Assembly (NCBI RefSeq): GCF_017569205.1
Contig: NZ_CP071870.1
Span: forward strand, 186,001-250,000
Source of the DNA: Propioniciclava sp. MC1595
Lineage (GTDB): Bacteria; Actinomycetota; Actinomycetes; Propionibacteriales; Propionibacteriaceae
Length of the DNA stretch: 64,000 nt
Direction of reading: 5' to 3'
This document shows positions 26,696 through 34,546 of this stretch, piece after piece. The notes beneath the pieces were generated by a model. The model worked only from the letters and a program-made list of their open reading frames with translations, searched no databases and was not told the DNA's origin. Every line of letters starts with the position of its first letter. Position 1 is the stretch's first letter. Both the position numbers and the translations under genes were made by a program.

Positions 26696-27097
26696 TCAGT
26701 CCGGGTCGGGGGCCTGGGCCCTGGGCGATCCCTTTCGCGTGCGCGGGCGCGCCCCGACGGCCAGCCCGCCGAGGTTGAGACCCCCGGCGAAGGGCAACAG
26801 GGCCGCGGCGTGCATCGCGGCCGTCTCCGTGGCGGGCAGGCCACGGGCCCGGAGCGCCACGATCGCGAGGATCGCGAGGAACCCGCCCAGCGCCTGGGGC
26901 CACCCGCGCGGGAGCAGCATGACGACGACCCCGGCCAGCAGGGCGAGCCCGGCGCGCGTGAGCACGTCGGCCGGGGGGAGTCCCAGCCACAGCGGCCACG
27001 CGACGCCCCCGAGCGTCGCGAGCCCGCCCACCACGAGGCTGAGGACCCGCCGCTGGTATGCGTCGCGCTGGGCACGGGTGGTGCGCGGCCGCGTCAC
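26696..27097 (-). CDS. Small multi-pass membrane protein, candidate immunity protein for RHS1
   Basis: A 133-residue protein with a basic N-terminus and about four hydrophobic stretches (near residues 19-35, 45-62, 66-82 and 92-112), ending in a charged tail. GTG 27097 overlaps the RHS1 stop as GTGA, so it is translated with the toxin, the usual position of an immunity gene. Because the RHS1 C-terminal tail is glycine-rich and hydrophobic, a membrane-bound antidote would make sense. No immunity family was recognised, so the role is inferred from position. Confidence 0.7.
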   Translation of the reverse strand: MTRPRTTRAQRDAYQRRVLSLVVGGLATLGGVAWPLWLGLPPADVLTRAGLALLAGVVVMLLPRGWPQALGGFLAILAIVALRARGLPATETAAMHAAALLPFAGGLNLGGLAVGARPRTRKGSPRAQAPDPD

Positions 27098-30000
27098 GGC
27101 GTCACCAGGTCCTGCAGCGGGTTCTCGGCGATGCCGATCACGGTGCCCGAGGAGACGCCGCCCCAGATGGCCTGGGTGTTGGGGGCGCCGAAGTTCACCA
27201 GTCCCTGCGGGGTGCGGGTGCCGAAGTAGGACATCTGGCTGAGCGTGCTCGTGCCCGTCGACTGCCCGACCGGGTACCAGCTCTGCGAGGTCACCACGCT
27301 GGTGGTGGTGCTGAAGGCACCGCTCACGCCCACCGACGCCCAGTTGATGGGTTCGCCCGGGTTGGCGATCATCTGGCTGGTGAGGTTGCCCGCCGAGCTG
27401 CCCATGCCGTTGATCACGGCAGACGTGCCGATGGCCAGCGCCCCGGTCGAGGACTGCCCGAACACCGTGCGGGCGATCGTGCCGCCCGCCGGACCTGCGG
27501 CGCCGCCGACGCTGCCGGCGACGATCCCGCCGGAGACGGAGGCGGCGAGCCCCTGCCAGGTGAAGTTGTCGGTGGTCACCGCATAGGAGATGCCACCGCT
27601 GGCGCCGCCCACCCCGCCGTTGACGAGCACGGCGGTGCGCAGGGCCGCGGTGCCGCCCGTGGACGCCGCGCTCGCCCAGCTGGCGAACCCGCCGCCCGCG
27701 GCGCCGAGCACGCCGGACAGGGCGACCTGGCCCCAGTTCACCTCGCCGGTCGTCGCCTGCTGGATGATGGCGTTGCCGCCCGCGCTGATGAGGCCGACGC
27801 CCAGGGTCGGCCCGAGCGGGGTGAACATGAGGGCCGCTCCGGCGACGACCATGAGGGCGCCCTGCCAGTTGTCCGACAGCCACTCCCCGGCAGCGGCGAA
27901 GAAGCCGGCGCCGTTGGCGGCCGCGTACGCCTGCAGGTCGGCGTCCGAGACCGGCGAGAGGCCCAGCGGGTCGAGCGCGTGCAGCGGGTCGTTGCCCGCG
28001 TACGAGTACGGGTTGGACGCCCACGCGCTGCCCGGCACCGGGTCGCGCGGGTCGACGGCCAGGAACGACCGCGTGGCCGGGTCGTACGGCCGGGCGCCGA
28101 GCCACTCCAGCCCGTCGACGGCCAGCAGGCCGACCGGGCCGAGAGCAGTGCCGCCGCCGACCGCCGGGCCGAGCAGCGCCGCCCACGGGTCGCTGCCCGT
28201 GCCGCGCCCGGGACGCCAGCCCGCGGCCAGCCAGTCGTCGCCGACCGCGGTCGCGCCCGGCGCCACCGTGACCGGGCGGTCGCCGACGGCGACGGGGTGC
28301 GGGGTGGGGGAGGGGGTGTCCCAGAACAGCTCGGCGTCGTCGAGGCGGGCGAGCTCGCCGAGGGCGTCCACGTGCACCCGGGTGGCGCCGGCCGGGCCGG
28401 TGATGCCGGTGAGCCAGCCGAGGGCGCTCCACGTCAGCCGGAGGTCGCCGTCGGGGCCGTGCTGGCCGGTGCGGCGTCCGGCGGCGTCGTGGGTGTACCG
28501 GGTCTCGCCGGCGCTCGAGCGCGTGGCCAGCAGCTGGCCAGCGGCGTCGTGTTCGTGCTCGACCGTGGCCCCGTCGGCGGTCTCGGACGCCAGCCGCCCG
28601 GCCGCGTCCCACACCCAGGTGCGCTCGTGCTCGGCCGAGCGGGCGGCGAGGAGCTGCCCGGCGGCGTCGTGCTCGAAGGCGGTCGTGTCCCCGTCGCGGT
28701 CGAGGGCGGTGATGCGCCCGTCGGCGTCGCGGGTCACCGTGGTGGTGGCGGTGCCGGCACCGGAGCGCAGGGTGTGCGCGACCACGTGGCCGTCGGCCCA
28801 GCGCCAGGACTGTTCGCCGTCGGTGGTGCGGGCGCCGACCAGCCGGCCGGCCGCGTCGTGGTCGACCTGCACGCGCCCGGCGTGCGGGGCATCAATGGCG
28901 ACCGGGCGACCGAGGGCGTCCCGCTCGATGTGGGTGGTGCCGGCCGGGGTGGTCAGGGCGGTGACGCGGCCGAGGGCGTCCCGCGTCCACCGGACGCCGC
29001 GCCCGTCGCGCGTGCGCTCGACGAGGTGGCCGGCGGCGTCCCACACCAGGGTGTGCGTGACCTCGCGGTCGGGGTCGGTGCGGTCGAACACCGTCACCGT
29101 GCGCGTCGCCGGGTCGCGGACGAAGGCGGCCACGGTGCGCCCGTCGACCGACGCGGACTCGGGGCGCCCGGCGGCGTCGTGGGTCCAGGCCAGGTGCTCC
29201 CCGGTGGCGTTGCGCTGCCACAGCTGGCGCCCGGCGCCGTCGTAGCCCGCCGTCAGTTCGCGGCCGAGGGCGTCGGTCTGGGAGGCGAGCCGGCCCAGGG
29301 GCGTCCACGACCGGTGGGTGGTGTGGCCCAGCGGGTCGGTCGTGGCGACGACCCGGCCGAGCGCGTCGTAGGTGTGCGTCGTGGTGCGGCCCAACGCGTC
29401 GGTGACCGCGGTGACCCGCCCCGCGGCGTCCCACGTGAAGCGGCGGCGGCCGAACCGGGCGTCCCTGATCGCGACCACGCGCCCGGCGAGGTCGTACTCC
29501 CAGGCCGTGCGGCCGTGGTCGGGGGCGGTGCGGGCGGCGAGGCGACCGCAGGCGTCCCACTCCAGGCGGGTGTCGGCGCCGGTGGGGTCGGTCTCGACCG
29601 CGAGGCGTCCGGCCTTGTCGTAGGCGAAGCGCCACGTCGAGCCGGCGGCGTCGGTGAGCGTGGACAGTCGGCCGCAGCGGTCGTAGGCGTACGTCGTCGT
29701 GGAGCCGTCGGGTCGGGTCAGCTGCAGCACCCGCCCGGCGGCGTCGCGGCGCAGCGCGGTGACGCCTCCGGTGGGGTCGACGAACTCGACGGGCCGGCCG
29801 CAGCGGTCGTACCGGGTCAGCCGGTGGCCGCCGTCGGGGGCCTGCGTGGAGACGATGCGGCCGAGCTGGTCGGTCGTGACCGACGTGGAGCCGTCGACAC
29901 CGTCGGGGCCGATGGTCAGCGTCGACCCGGACGCCGTGGCCCGCATCGCGCGGCCGGTCGGGTCGATGAGCGCCGTGGGGAGCCCCTGCTCGTCGAACTC

Positions 30001-32439
30001 GGCGCGCCACGTGTTGCCCTCGGGGTCGGTGGTGGCGACCAGGCGGGAGAGCGCGTCGTGGGCGTACTCCCAGCGGCTCCCGTCGGGCAGGGTGAGGGCG
30101 CTGATGAGCCCGAGGTCGTCGAGGGTGCGGGCGGTCGTCAGGCCCAGGGCGTCGGTGACCGCGGTGGCCTCGCCGTGCTGGCTGAGGGTGCGCTCGGTGC
30201 GGTGGCCGAGCGGGTCGACGGTCGCGACGAGGCGCCCGCCCGCCGTGTGCTCGAAGCGCCAGGTGCCGCCGTCGGGGTCGGTGCGGGAGACGAGGATGCC
30301 CCGCTCGTCGTGGGCGAAGGTGGTGCGGTGCCCCTCGGGAGTGACCGCGGCCGTGGGGAGGCCGAGGGCGTCGCGCTCGATGCGGGCGGTCGCGCCGTCA
30401 GCGTCGGTCACCGCGACCAGGTCGCCCCGGGCGTCGTGGGTGAACTCCAGCCGCACGCCGGTCGGGTCGGTGACCGAGGTGAGGAGGTTGCCGGCCCACG
30501 CCAGGCGGGTCGTGCCGCCCTCGGGGTCGACCCAGGTGCTGGGGTTGCGGTCGTCGCCGGCGTACTCGTAGCGGGTGGTCGCCCGCTGGTCGCCGGACAC
30601 GACGGCGACCTCGGTGACGCGGTCGAGCTCGTCCCAGCGGGTCTCGACGCGCGCGCCCGACGGCAGCGCTCGGGTGACCTCCCGCCCGCGCTCGTCGTGC
30701 TCGGCGACGGTCAACGACCCGTCGCGGGCGGTCACCATCACGAGGTGCCCGTGGCCGTCGTAGGCCATCGACTGGCGGTGGCCGAGGGCGTCCACGACCC
30801 CCACGAGGCGGCCCTTCGCGTCGTGCAGCCACGTGTTCGCGCGGGTTCCGTCGGGGTCGGAGACGACCGTCACCCGGCCGGGCAGGTAGGAGTAGCGCGA
30901 GGTGCGCCCGAACCGGGAGACCTGCGCGACCACGCGGCCGTGCTCGTCGTAGGTGTTGTCGACCTCGACCACGCCGTCGGCGTCGGTCACGGTCGCGATG
31001 AGGCCGGCGTCGTTCCAGGCGTAGCGGCGGGTGCCGCCGGGGGAGGTGACGGCGACCAGGCGGCCCGCGTCGTCGTAGTCGTAGGTGACCTGCCGGCCGT
31101 CGTCGGACGCCGCGCGCACGACCCGGTCGTCGGCCCAGTCGAGGTCGATGCGGCGCCCGCGCTCGTGGACCATCGCGGCCAGGCGGGTGCCCGACCACTC
31201 CAGGGTGACGGCGGTGCCGGCGCCGCGCGCCGTCTCGACCAGGCGTCCGGCGTTGTCGAAGCGCCACCGGCCGCCCCGGTTGTCGGTGACGACGTGGCCG
31301 TCGGCCGCGGCGTCCAGCCAGTACGCCTCGGTGGTCGCGCGCGCCCAGCCGGAGCCCTGGCGCGGGAACAGCACGCGCCGGCCGTCGGCGAGCACCCACC
31401 ACGCGGCGTCGTCGTCGAAGACGAGACCGGCCTCGGTCCACGACGACCAGCCGGGGCCGAACGCGCCGGTCGAGTCGTCCATCGCGTTGTACATGCGGGT
31501 GAGGCGCAGGGACGACGCCGCGCCCGGGAACGTGAGGTCGGCCTCGGGCTCGAGGAAGTTGCCCGTCGCCGTGTTCACCGGGTCGTCGGAGTAGCCGGTG
31601 GTCGGCGGGGCGCCGAAGGCCTGCGGGGGCTCGATCTCGAGGGGGGTGCGCTCGGCGCTGACGCCGCCGGCCTGCAGCGCGGCGGTGATGCTCGCGTTGG
31701 ACAGCGTCACGATGCTGCCGTCGCCCGCCTCCTCGAAGGCGGCGGCCACGGCGCGGGCCCACGTGACGTCGTTGCCGTTGGCGGTGAGGTAGGAGCCGAA
31801 CGCTCTCAGGACGCCCTCGGCCGACAGGGTGCCCCACCCGCAGCCGGAGGTGAAGGCGTCCAGCGCCGTGCGCAGGGAGGTGGTGTAGCTCGACAGCGAG
31901 TCGTTGGCGCCCTCGGAGTTGTCGGCGAACGTGCGCAGGTGGCCGGGGCGGGCCGACGAGGTGCCGCTCGAGGACGACCCCGAGGTCGGGGCGGTGCGCG
32001 GCGCGACGGCCGGGATCGGCGGGTACTGCGGCTCGGGCGGGTCGGGCGGCCCGAAGGGCGGGTCCTCCTCGCCCATGAAGAAGTCGTGGATGTGGTCGAG
32101 GGCGTTGCGGTTGTCGCGCCGGTGCTTCCACGCCCGGGCGGTCTCGCGGCGCTCCTGCTCCTTGGTCGCCGACCCGGCGAGGTACTCGGCTGCCGTCGCC
32201 ACGTTGCGCAGGGCGATGACCAGCCCACCCGCGTCAGCCGCCTGGATGCGCCCGTTCTCGCTGAACACCTGGGAGTAGTAGCCGGCGAAGTCGACCAGCC
32301 CGTGCTGGACCCACGAGGCGCGCGAGCCGGCCTGGTTCTCGATGGAGGTCGCGGCGTTGCGGCAGGTGCGCGCCAGGTCGGCGGACGCGACGTGGTCGAA
32401 GCGGACGTCCTCGGCGGTGCCGTGGAGCGGGTCGGTCAT
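27094..32439 (-). CDS. RHS-repeat polymorphic toxin with WXG-like N-terminus (RHS1)
   Basis: A 1781-residue protein. Residues 1-105 are a helical WXG100-like hairpin (Trp turn in RASWVQHGLVDF); about 170-245 is a second helical region. A DUF6531 domain follows (TATGNFLEPEADL onward, about 290-365), then over a thousand residues of YD/RHS repeats, which form a shell around a toxic tip. The RHS core motif (LEWLGARPYDPATRSFLAVD, about 1445) ends in DPLGLSPVSD. The tail of about 200 residues has no recognised enzyme motif; it is rich in Gly/Ala/Ser with repeated TTGEVNW-like and SG-rich segments, hinting at a pore-forming or cryptic toxin. No signal peptide: export by a type VII (ESX-like) system is the likely route. 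ATG 32439 has GAGG upstream. Confidence 0.9.
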   Translation of the reverse strand: MTDPLHGTAEDVRFDHVASADLARTCRNAATSIENQAGSRASWVQHGLVDFAGYYSQVFSENGRIQAADAGGLVIALRNVATAAEYLAGSATKEQERRETARAWKHRRDNRNALDHIHDFFMGEEDPPFGPPDPPEPQYPPIPAVAPRTAPTSGSSSSGTSSARPGHLRTFADNSEGANDSLSSYTTSLRTALDAFTSGCGWGTLSAEGVLRAFGSYLTANGNDVTWARAVAAAFEEAGDGSIVTLSNASITAALQAGGVSAERTPLEIEPPQAFGAPPTTGYSDDPVNTATGNFLEPEADLTFPGAASSLRLTRMYNAMDDSTGAFGPGWSSWTEAGLVFDDDAAWWVLADGRRVLFPRQGSGWARATTEAYWLDAAADGHVVTDNRGGRWRFDNAGRLVETARGAGTAVTLEWSGTRLAAMVHERGRRIDLDWADDRVVRAASDDGRQVTYDYDDAGRLVAVTSPGGTRRYAWNDAGLIATVTDADGVVEVDNTYDEHGRVVAQVSRFGRTSRYSYLPGRVTVVSDPDGTRANTWLHDAKGRLVGVVDALGHRQSMAYDGHGHLVMVTARDGSLTVAEHDERGREVTRALPSGARVETRWDELDRVTEVAVVSGDQRATTRYEYAGDDRNPSTWVDPEGGTTRLAWAGNLLTSVTDPTGVRLEFTHDARGDLVAVTDADGATARIERDALGLPTAAVTPEGHRTTFAHDERGILVSRTDPDGGTWRFEHTAGGRLVATVDPLGHRTERTLSQHGEATAVTDALGLTTARTLDDLGLISALTLPDGSRWEYAHDALSRLVATTDPEGNTWRAEFDEQGLPTALIDPTGRAMRATASGSTLTIGPDGVDGSTSVTTDQLGRIVSTQAPDGGHRLTRYDRCGRPVEFVDPTGGVTALRRDAAGRVLQLTRPDGSTTTYAYDRCGRLSTLTDAAGSTWRFAYDKAGRLAVETDPTGADTRLEWDACGRLAARTAPDHGRTAWEYDLAGRVVAIRDARFGRRRFTWDAAGRVTAVTDALGRTTTHTYDALGRVVATTDPLGHTTHRSWTPLGRLASQTDALGRELTAGYDGAGRQLWQRNATGEHLAWTHDAAGRPESASVDGRTVAAFVRDPATRTVTVFDRTDPDREVTHTLVWDAAGHLVERTRDGRGVRWTRDALGRVTALTTPAGTTHIERDALGRPVAIDAPHAGRVQVDHDAAGRLVGARTTDGEQSWRWADGHVVAHTLRSGAGTATTTVTRDADGRITALDRDGDTTAFEHDAAGQLLAARSAEHERTWVWDAAGRLASETADGATVEHEHDAAGQLLATRSSAGETRYTHDAAGRRTGQHGPDGDLRLTWSALGWLTGITGPAGATRVHVDALGELARLDDAELFWDTPSPTPHPVAVGDRPVTVAPGATAVGDDWLAAGWRPGRGTGSDPWAALLGPAVGGGTALGPVGLLAVDGLEWLGARPYDPATRSFLAVDPRDPVPGSAWASNPYSYAGNDPLHALDPLGLSPVSDADLQAYAAANGAGFFAAAGEWLSDNWQGALMVVAGAALMFTPLGPTLGVGLISAGGNAIIQQATTGEVNWGQVALSGVLGAAGGGFASWASAASTGGTAALRTAVLVNGGVGGASGGISYAVTTDNFTWQGLAASVSGGIVAGSVGGAAGPAGGTIARTVFGQSSTGALAIGTSAVINGMGSSAGNLTSQMIANPGEPINWASVGVSGAFSTTTSVVTSQSWYPVGQSTGTSTLSQMSYFGTRTPQGLVNFGAPNTQAIWGGVSSGTVIGIAENPLQDLVTP

Positions 32440-32475
32440 GGGGGAACCTCGTCGGTGGGGGGTGGTGGCCCGTCC

Positions 32476-32529
32476 ACGCTAACAGCTGCGCCGCGGCCGC
32501 CGACCGCGATCCACAGGGGAGGACTCCCC
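32476..32529 (-). promoter_or_regulatory. RHS1 promoter with shared toxin-regulon element
   Basis: Read on the minus strand it contains GGGGAGTCCTCCCC (32529-32516), directly TGTGGA (32515-32510), then 28 bases, then TAGCGT (32481-32476) as the -10, about 36 bases before ATG 32439. The same order and the same TGTGGA to -10 distance occur at the RHS2 and WXG100 promoters. Confidence 0.7.
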
Positions 32530-32550
32530 GCTCGGGCGCCGGTGAACGAA

Positions 32551-32581
32551 GCGCCCCGTACCCGGTGGGGGTACGGGGCGC
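32551..32581 (-). terminator. Hairpin terminator after the HEAT gene
   Basis: A 13-bp perfect stem (GCGCCCCGTACCC at 32551-32563 with 32569-32581) and five-base loop, 22 bases after the HEAT stop. It separates this gene from the RHS1 promoter. Confidence 0.85.
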
Positions 32582-32603
32582 CTCAGGGTGGTGAGACCGG
32601 GGA

Positions 32604-33383
32604 TCAGCCCAGGAACCGCCTCGCGACGGCTGCGACGATCGGGTCGCCGGAGGCCGCCAGCCGCTCGAGGGCGGGGCCGGCGGCCTCGCCGAGCTGGCCG
32701 AGCGCGGAGACCGCGGCCAGGCGCACGGCGTCCACCTCGTCGGTGGCCAGCGTGGCCAGGGCCTCGGACGCCGTGGCGGCCTCCTCGCCCAGGTGGCCGA
32801 GGGCGTCGGCCGCGTGCTCGCGCACCTCGGCGTCGGTGTCGGACAGCGCCGCGGTCAGGGCCGGGACGGCCGCCTCGCCGAAGCGGTGGAACGCCGCGGT
32901 CAGGGCGTCGCGCTGGAGGGCGTCGCCGTCACCGAGGCGTCCGGCCAGGGCGTCCAGCGCCTTGTCGGCCTGCTCGGCGCCCGAGTGGGCCACCGCGCGG
33001 TAGGCCTTGAGGGCCACGTCGACGTCCTCGTCGGCCACGAGCGGCGTCAGGGCGTCGAGGTGCGCGGGGTCGCCCACCTTGCTGAGGATGTGCGCGCCGG
33101 TGCGCCGCAGGTGCGGGTCGGCGTCGGTCAGCATCGCGAGGACCTCGGGCAGCGCCGTGTCGATGTGCTGCACGGTCGCCCAGGTCAGCGTCTCGTGGAC
33201 GCCGCAGCCCGGCGTCTCGGCGCGCAGGCGCTGCAGCAGGCCGGGGACGACGGCCGGGTCCTTGATCATGCCGAGGTTCATCGCCGCCTGGCGACGCTCG
33301 GTCTCGGTGCGCATCCCGCTCGTGCCCGCCTGGGTGGGGGCGTCGAGGATCGCGAGCAACTGGTCAATGGTGTGGTTGGTCAT
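32604..33383 (-). CDS. HEAT-repeat protein, relative of the MerR-HEAT regulator
   Basis: A 259-residue all-helical protein made of about seven HEAT repeats (for example PHLRRTGAHILSKVGDPAH and AEVREHAADALGHLGEEAA). Its segment HETLTWATVQHIDTALPEVL matches REVVTWAIVQHGPEALDAV of the MerR-HEAT protein, so the two are paralogous over this region. ATG 33383 has AGGAGG at a good distance. The promoter has TTGAGT and TAGCGT separated by 19 bp with a perfect dyad inside, typical of MerR control. It lies between trxB and RHS1; it could be a partner or antagonist of the MerR-HEAT protein. Confidence 0.85.
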   Translation of the reverse strand: MTNHTIDQLLAILDAPTQAGTSGMRTETERRQAAMNLGMIKDPAVVPGLLQRLRAETPGCGVHETLTWATVQHIDTALPEVLAMLTDADPHLRRTGAHILSKVGDPAHLDALTPLVADEDVDVALKAYRAVAHSGAEQADKALDALAGRLGDGDALQRDALTAAFHRFGEAAVPALTAALSDTDAEVREHAADALGHLGEEAATASEALATLATDEVDAVRLAAVSALGQLGEAAGPALERLAASGDPIVAAVARRFLG

Positions 33384-33407
33384 GGATGTCCACCTCCTGT
33401 GGTCACG

Positions 33408-33438
33408 ACGCTAAACCCTCACGTCGCGTGAGACTCAA
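33408..33438 (-). promoter_or_regulatory. MerR-type promoter of the HEAT gene
   Basis: On the minus strand the -35 TTGAGT (33438-33433) and the -10 TAGCGT (33413-33408) are separated by exactly 19 bp. The spacer holds the perfect dyad CTCACG-N3-CGTGAG (33418-33432). An over-long 19-bp spacer carrying a palindrome is the hallmark of promoters remodelled by MerR proteins. Confidence 0.7.
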
Positions 33439-33447
33439 ATCGTGCGA

Positions 33448-33475
33448 CAGCCCGCGTCCGTGGGGACGCGGGCTG
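33448..33475 (-). terminator. Hairpin terminator after trxB
   Basis: A perfect 12-bp stem (CAGCCCGCGTCC at 33448-33459 with 33464-33475) and four-base loop, 14 bases beyond the trxB stop. It insulates trxB from the HEAT promoter. Confidence 0.85.
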
Positions 33476-33489
33476 CTGCGGTTCGGCGG

Positions 33490-34461
33490 TCACTCCGCCC
33501 GGGCGAAGGCCTTGTCGGTGAGGACCGCGTCGGCGAGGGAGGCGAGGTAGCGTTCGGCGTCGAGGGCGGCCGAGCAGCCGGTGCCGGCGGCGGTGATTGC
33601 CTGGCGGTAGGTGTGGTCGACGAGGTCGCCGGCGGCGAAGACGCCGGCCACGCTGGTGGCGGTGCTGCCGGGCTGGACCAGGACGTAGCCCTCGGCGTCC
33701 AGGTCGACCTGGCCCTTGACGAGTTCGGAGCGGGGGTCGTGGCCGATGGCGACGAACACGCCCTGGACCTCGAGGTCGCGGGTCTGGCCGGTGACGGTGT
33801 CGCGCAGGGTGATCGACTCGACGGTGTTCTCGCCGTTGATGGACTCGACCACCGAGTTCCAGGCGAAGTCGACCTTGGGGTCGGCCTCGGCGCGAGCGGC
33901 CATGATCTTGGAGGCGCGCAGTTCGTCGCGGCGGTGGACCATGGTGACCGAGGTGCCGAAGCGGGACAGGAAGGTGGCCTCCTCGACGGCGGAGTCGCCG
34001 CCGCCGATGACGGCGATGGGCTTGTTGCGGAAGAAGAAGCCGTCGCAGGTGGCGCACCACGAGACGCCCTTGCCGGACAGTTTGTCCTCGCCGGGGACGC
34101 CGAGGCGGCGGTAGCCCGAGCCCATGGCGAGGATGATGGCCTTGGCGCGGTACTCGGTGCCGTCGGAGTCCTTGACGACCTTGACCGGGCCGGTGAGGTC
34201 GACCTCGGTGACGTCGTCGTCGATGAGTTCGGCGCCGAAGCGTTCGGCCTGGGCCTTCATGTTCATCATGAGGTCGGGGCCCATGATGCCCTCGGGGAAG
34301 CCGGGGAAGTTCTCCACGTCGGTGGTGTTCATCAGGGCGCCGCCGGCGTCGACGGCGCCGGTGAACACGAGCGGCGCCAGGGAGGCGCGGGCCGCGTAGA
34401 CAGCGGCGGTGTAGCCGGCCGGGCCGGACCCGATGATGATGACTTCGCGGACGTCGCTCAT
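33490..34461 (-). CDS. trxB: Thioredoxin reductase
   Basis: A 323-residue NADPH-dependent flavoprotein that reduces thioredoxin. It shows the FAD-binding [10 protein letters not shown] near the N-terminus, the redox pair CATCDG (about residue 138), the NADPH-binding [10 protein letters not shown] and the C-terminal FAD motif [14 protein letters not shown]. The length is normal. ATG 34461 has GAAGGA upstream; the open frame extends to 34521 without support. It lies just downstream of murJ on the same strand (86 bases), as in other actinobacteria. Confidence 0.95.
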   Translation of the reverse strand: MSDVREVIIIGSGPAGYTAAVYAARASLAPLVFTGAVDAGGALMNTTDVENFPGFPEGIMGPDLMMNMKAQAERFGAELIDDDVTEVDLTGPVKVVKDSDGTEYRAKAIILAMGSGYRRLGVPGEDKLSGKGVSWCATCDGFFFRNKPIAVIGGGDSAVEEATFLSRFGTSVTMVHRRDELRASKIMAARAEADPKVDFAWNSVVESINGENTVESITLRDTVTGQTRDLEVQGVFVAIGHDPRSELVKGQVDLDAEGYVLVQPGSTATSVAGVFAAGDLVDHTYRQAITAAGTGCSAALDAERYLASLADAVLTDKAFARAE

Positions 34462-34546
34462 GATTCCTTCTTCGCTCGTGGTCGTCGACCAGCCTAGTGA
34501 CCGCGCCGACGTCAGCTGCAACCGTCTGGACGCCCCGGGTATTCCG

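Noticed and set aside
28400-31300. Dense internal repeats that could suggest a CRISPR or tandem DNA repeat
   Set aside because: The periodicity is that of degenerate YD-type protein repeats of about 20 residues; there are no identical repeats with unique spacers.
27058-33003. A 1981-codon open frame on the plus strand opposite RHS1
   Set aside because: It is antisense to clear RHS/YD repeats, is built of Arg/Ala/Gly/Val-rich shadow sequence without motifs, and such long antisense frames are expected in DNA of this GC content.
33418-33432. Reading the CTCACG/CGTGAG dyad as part of the trxB terminator
   Set aside because: The trxB terminator is a separate perfect hairpin at 33448-33475; the dyad lies between a -35 and a -10 facing the HEAT gene.
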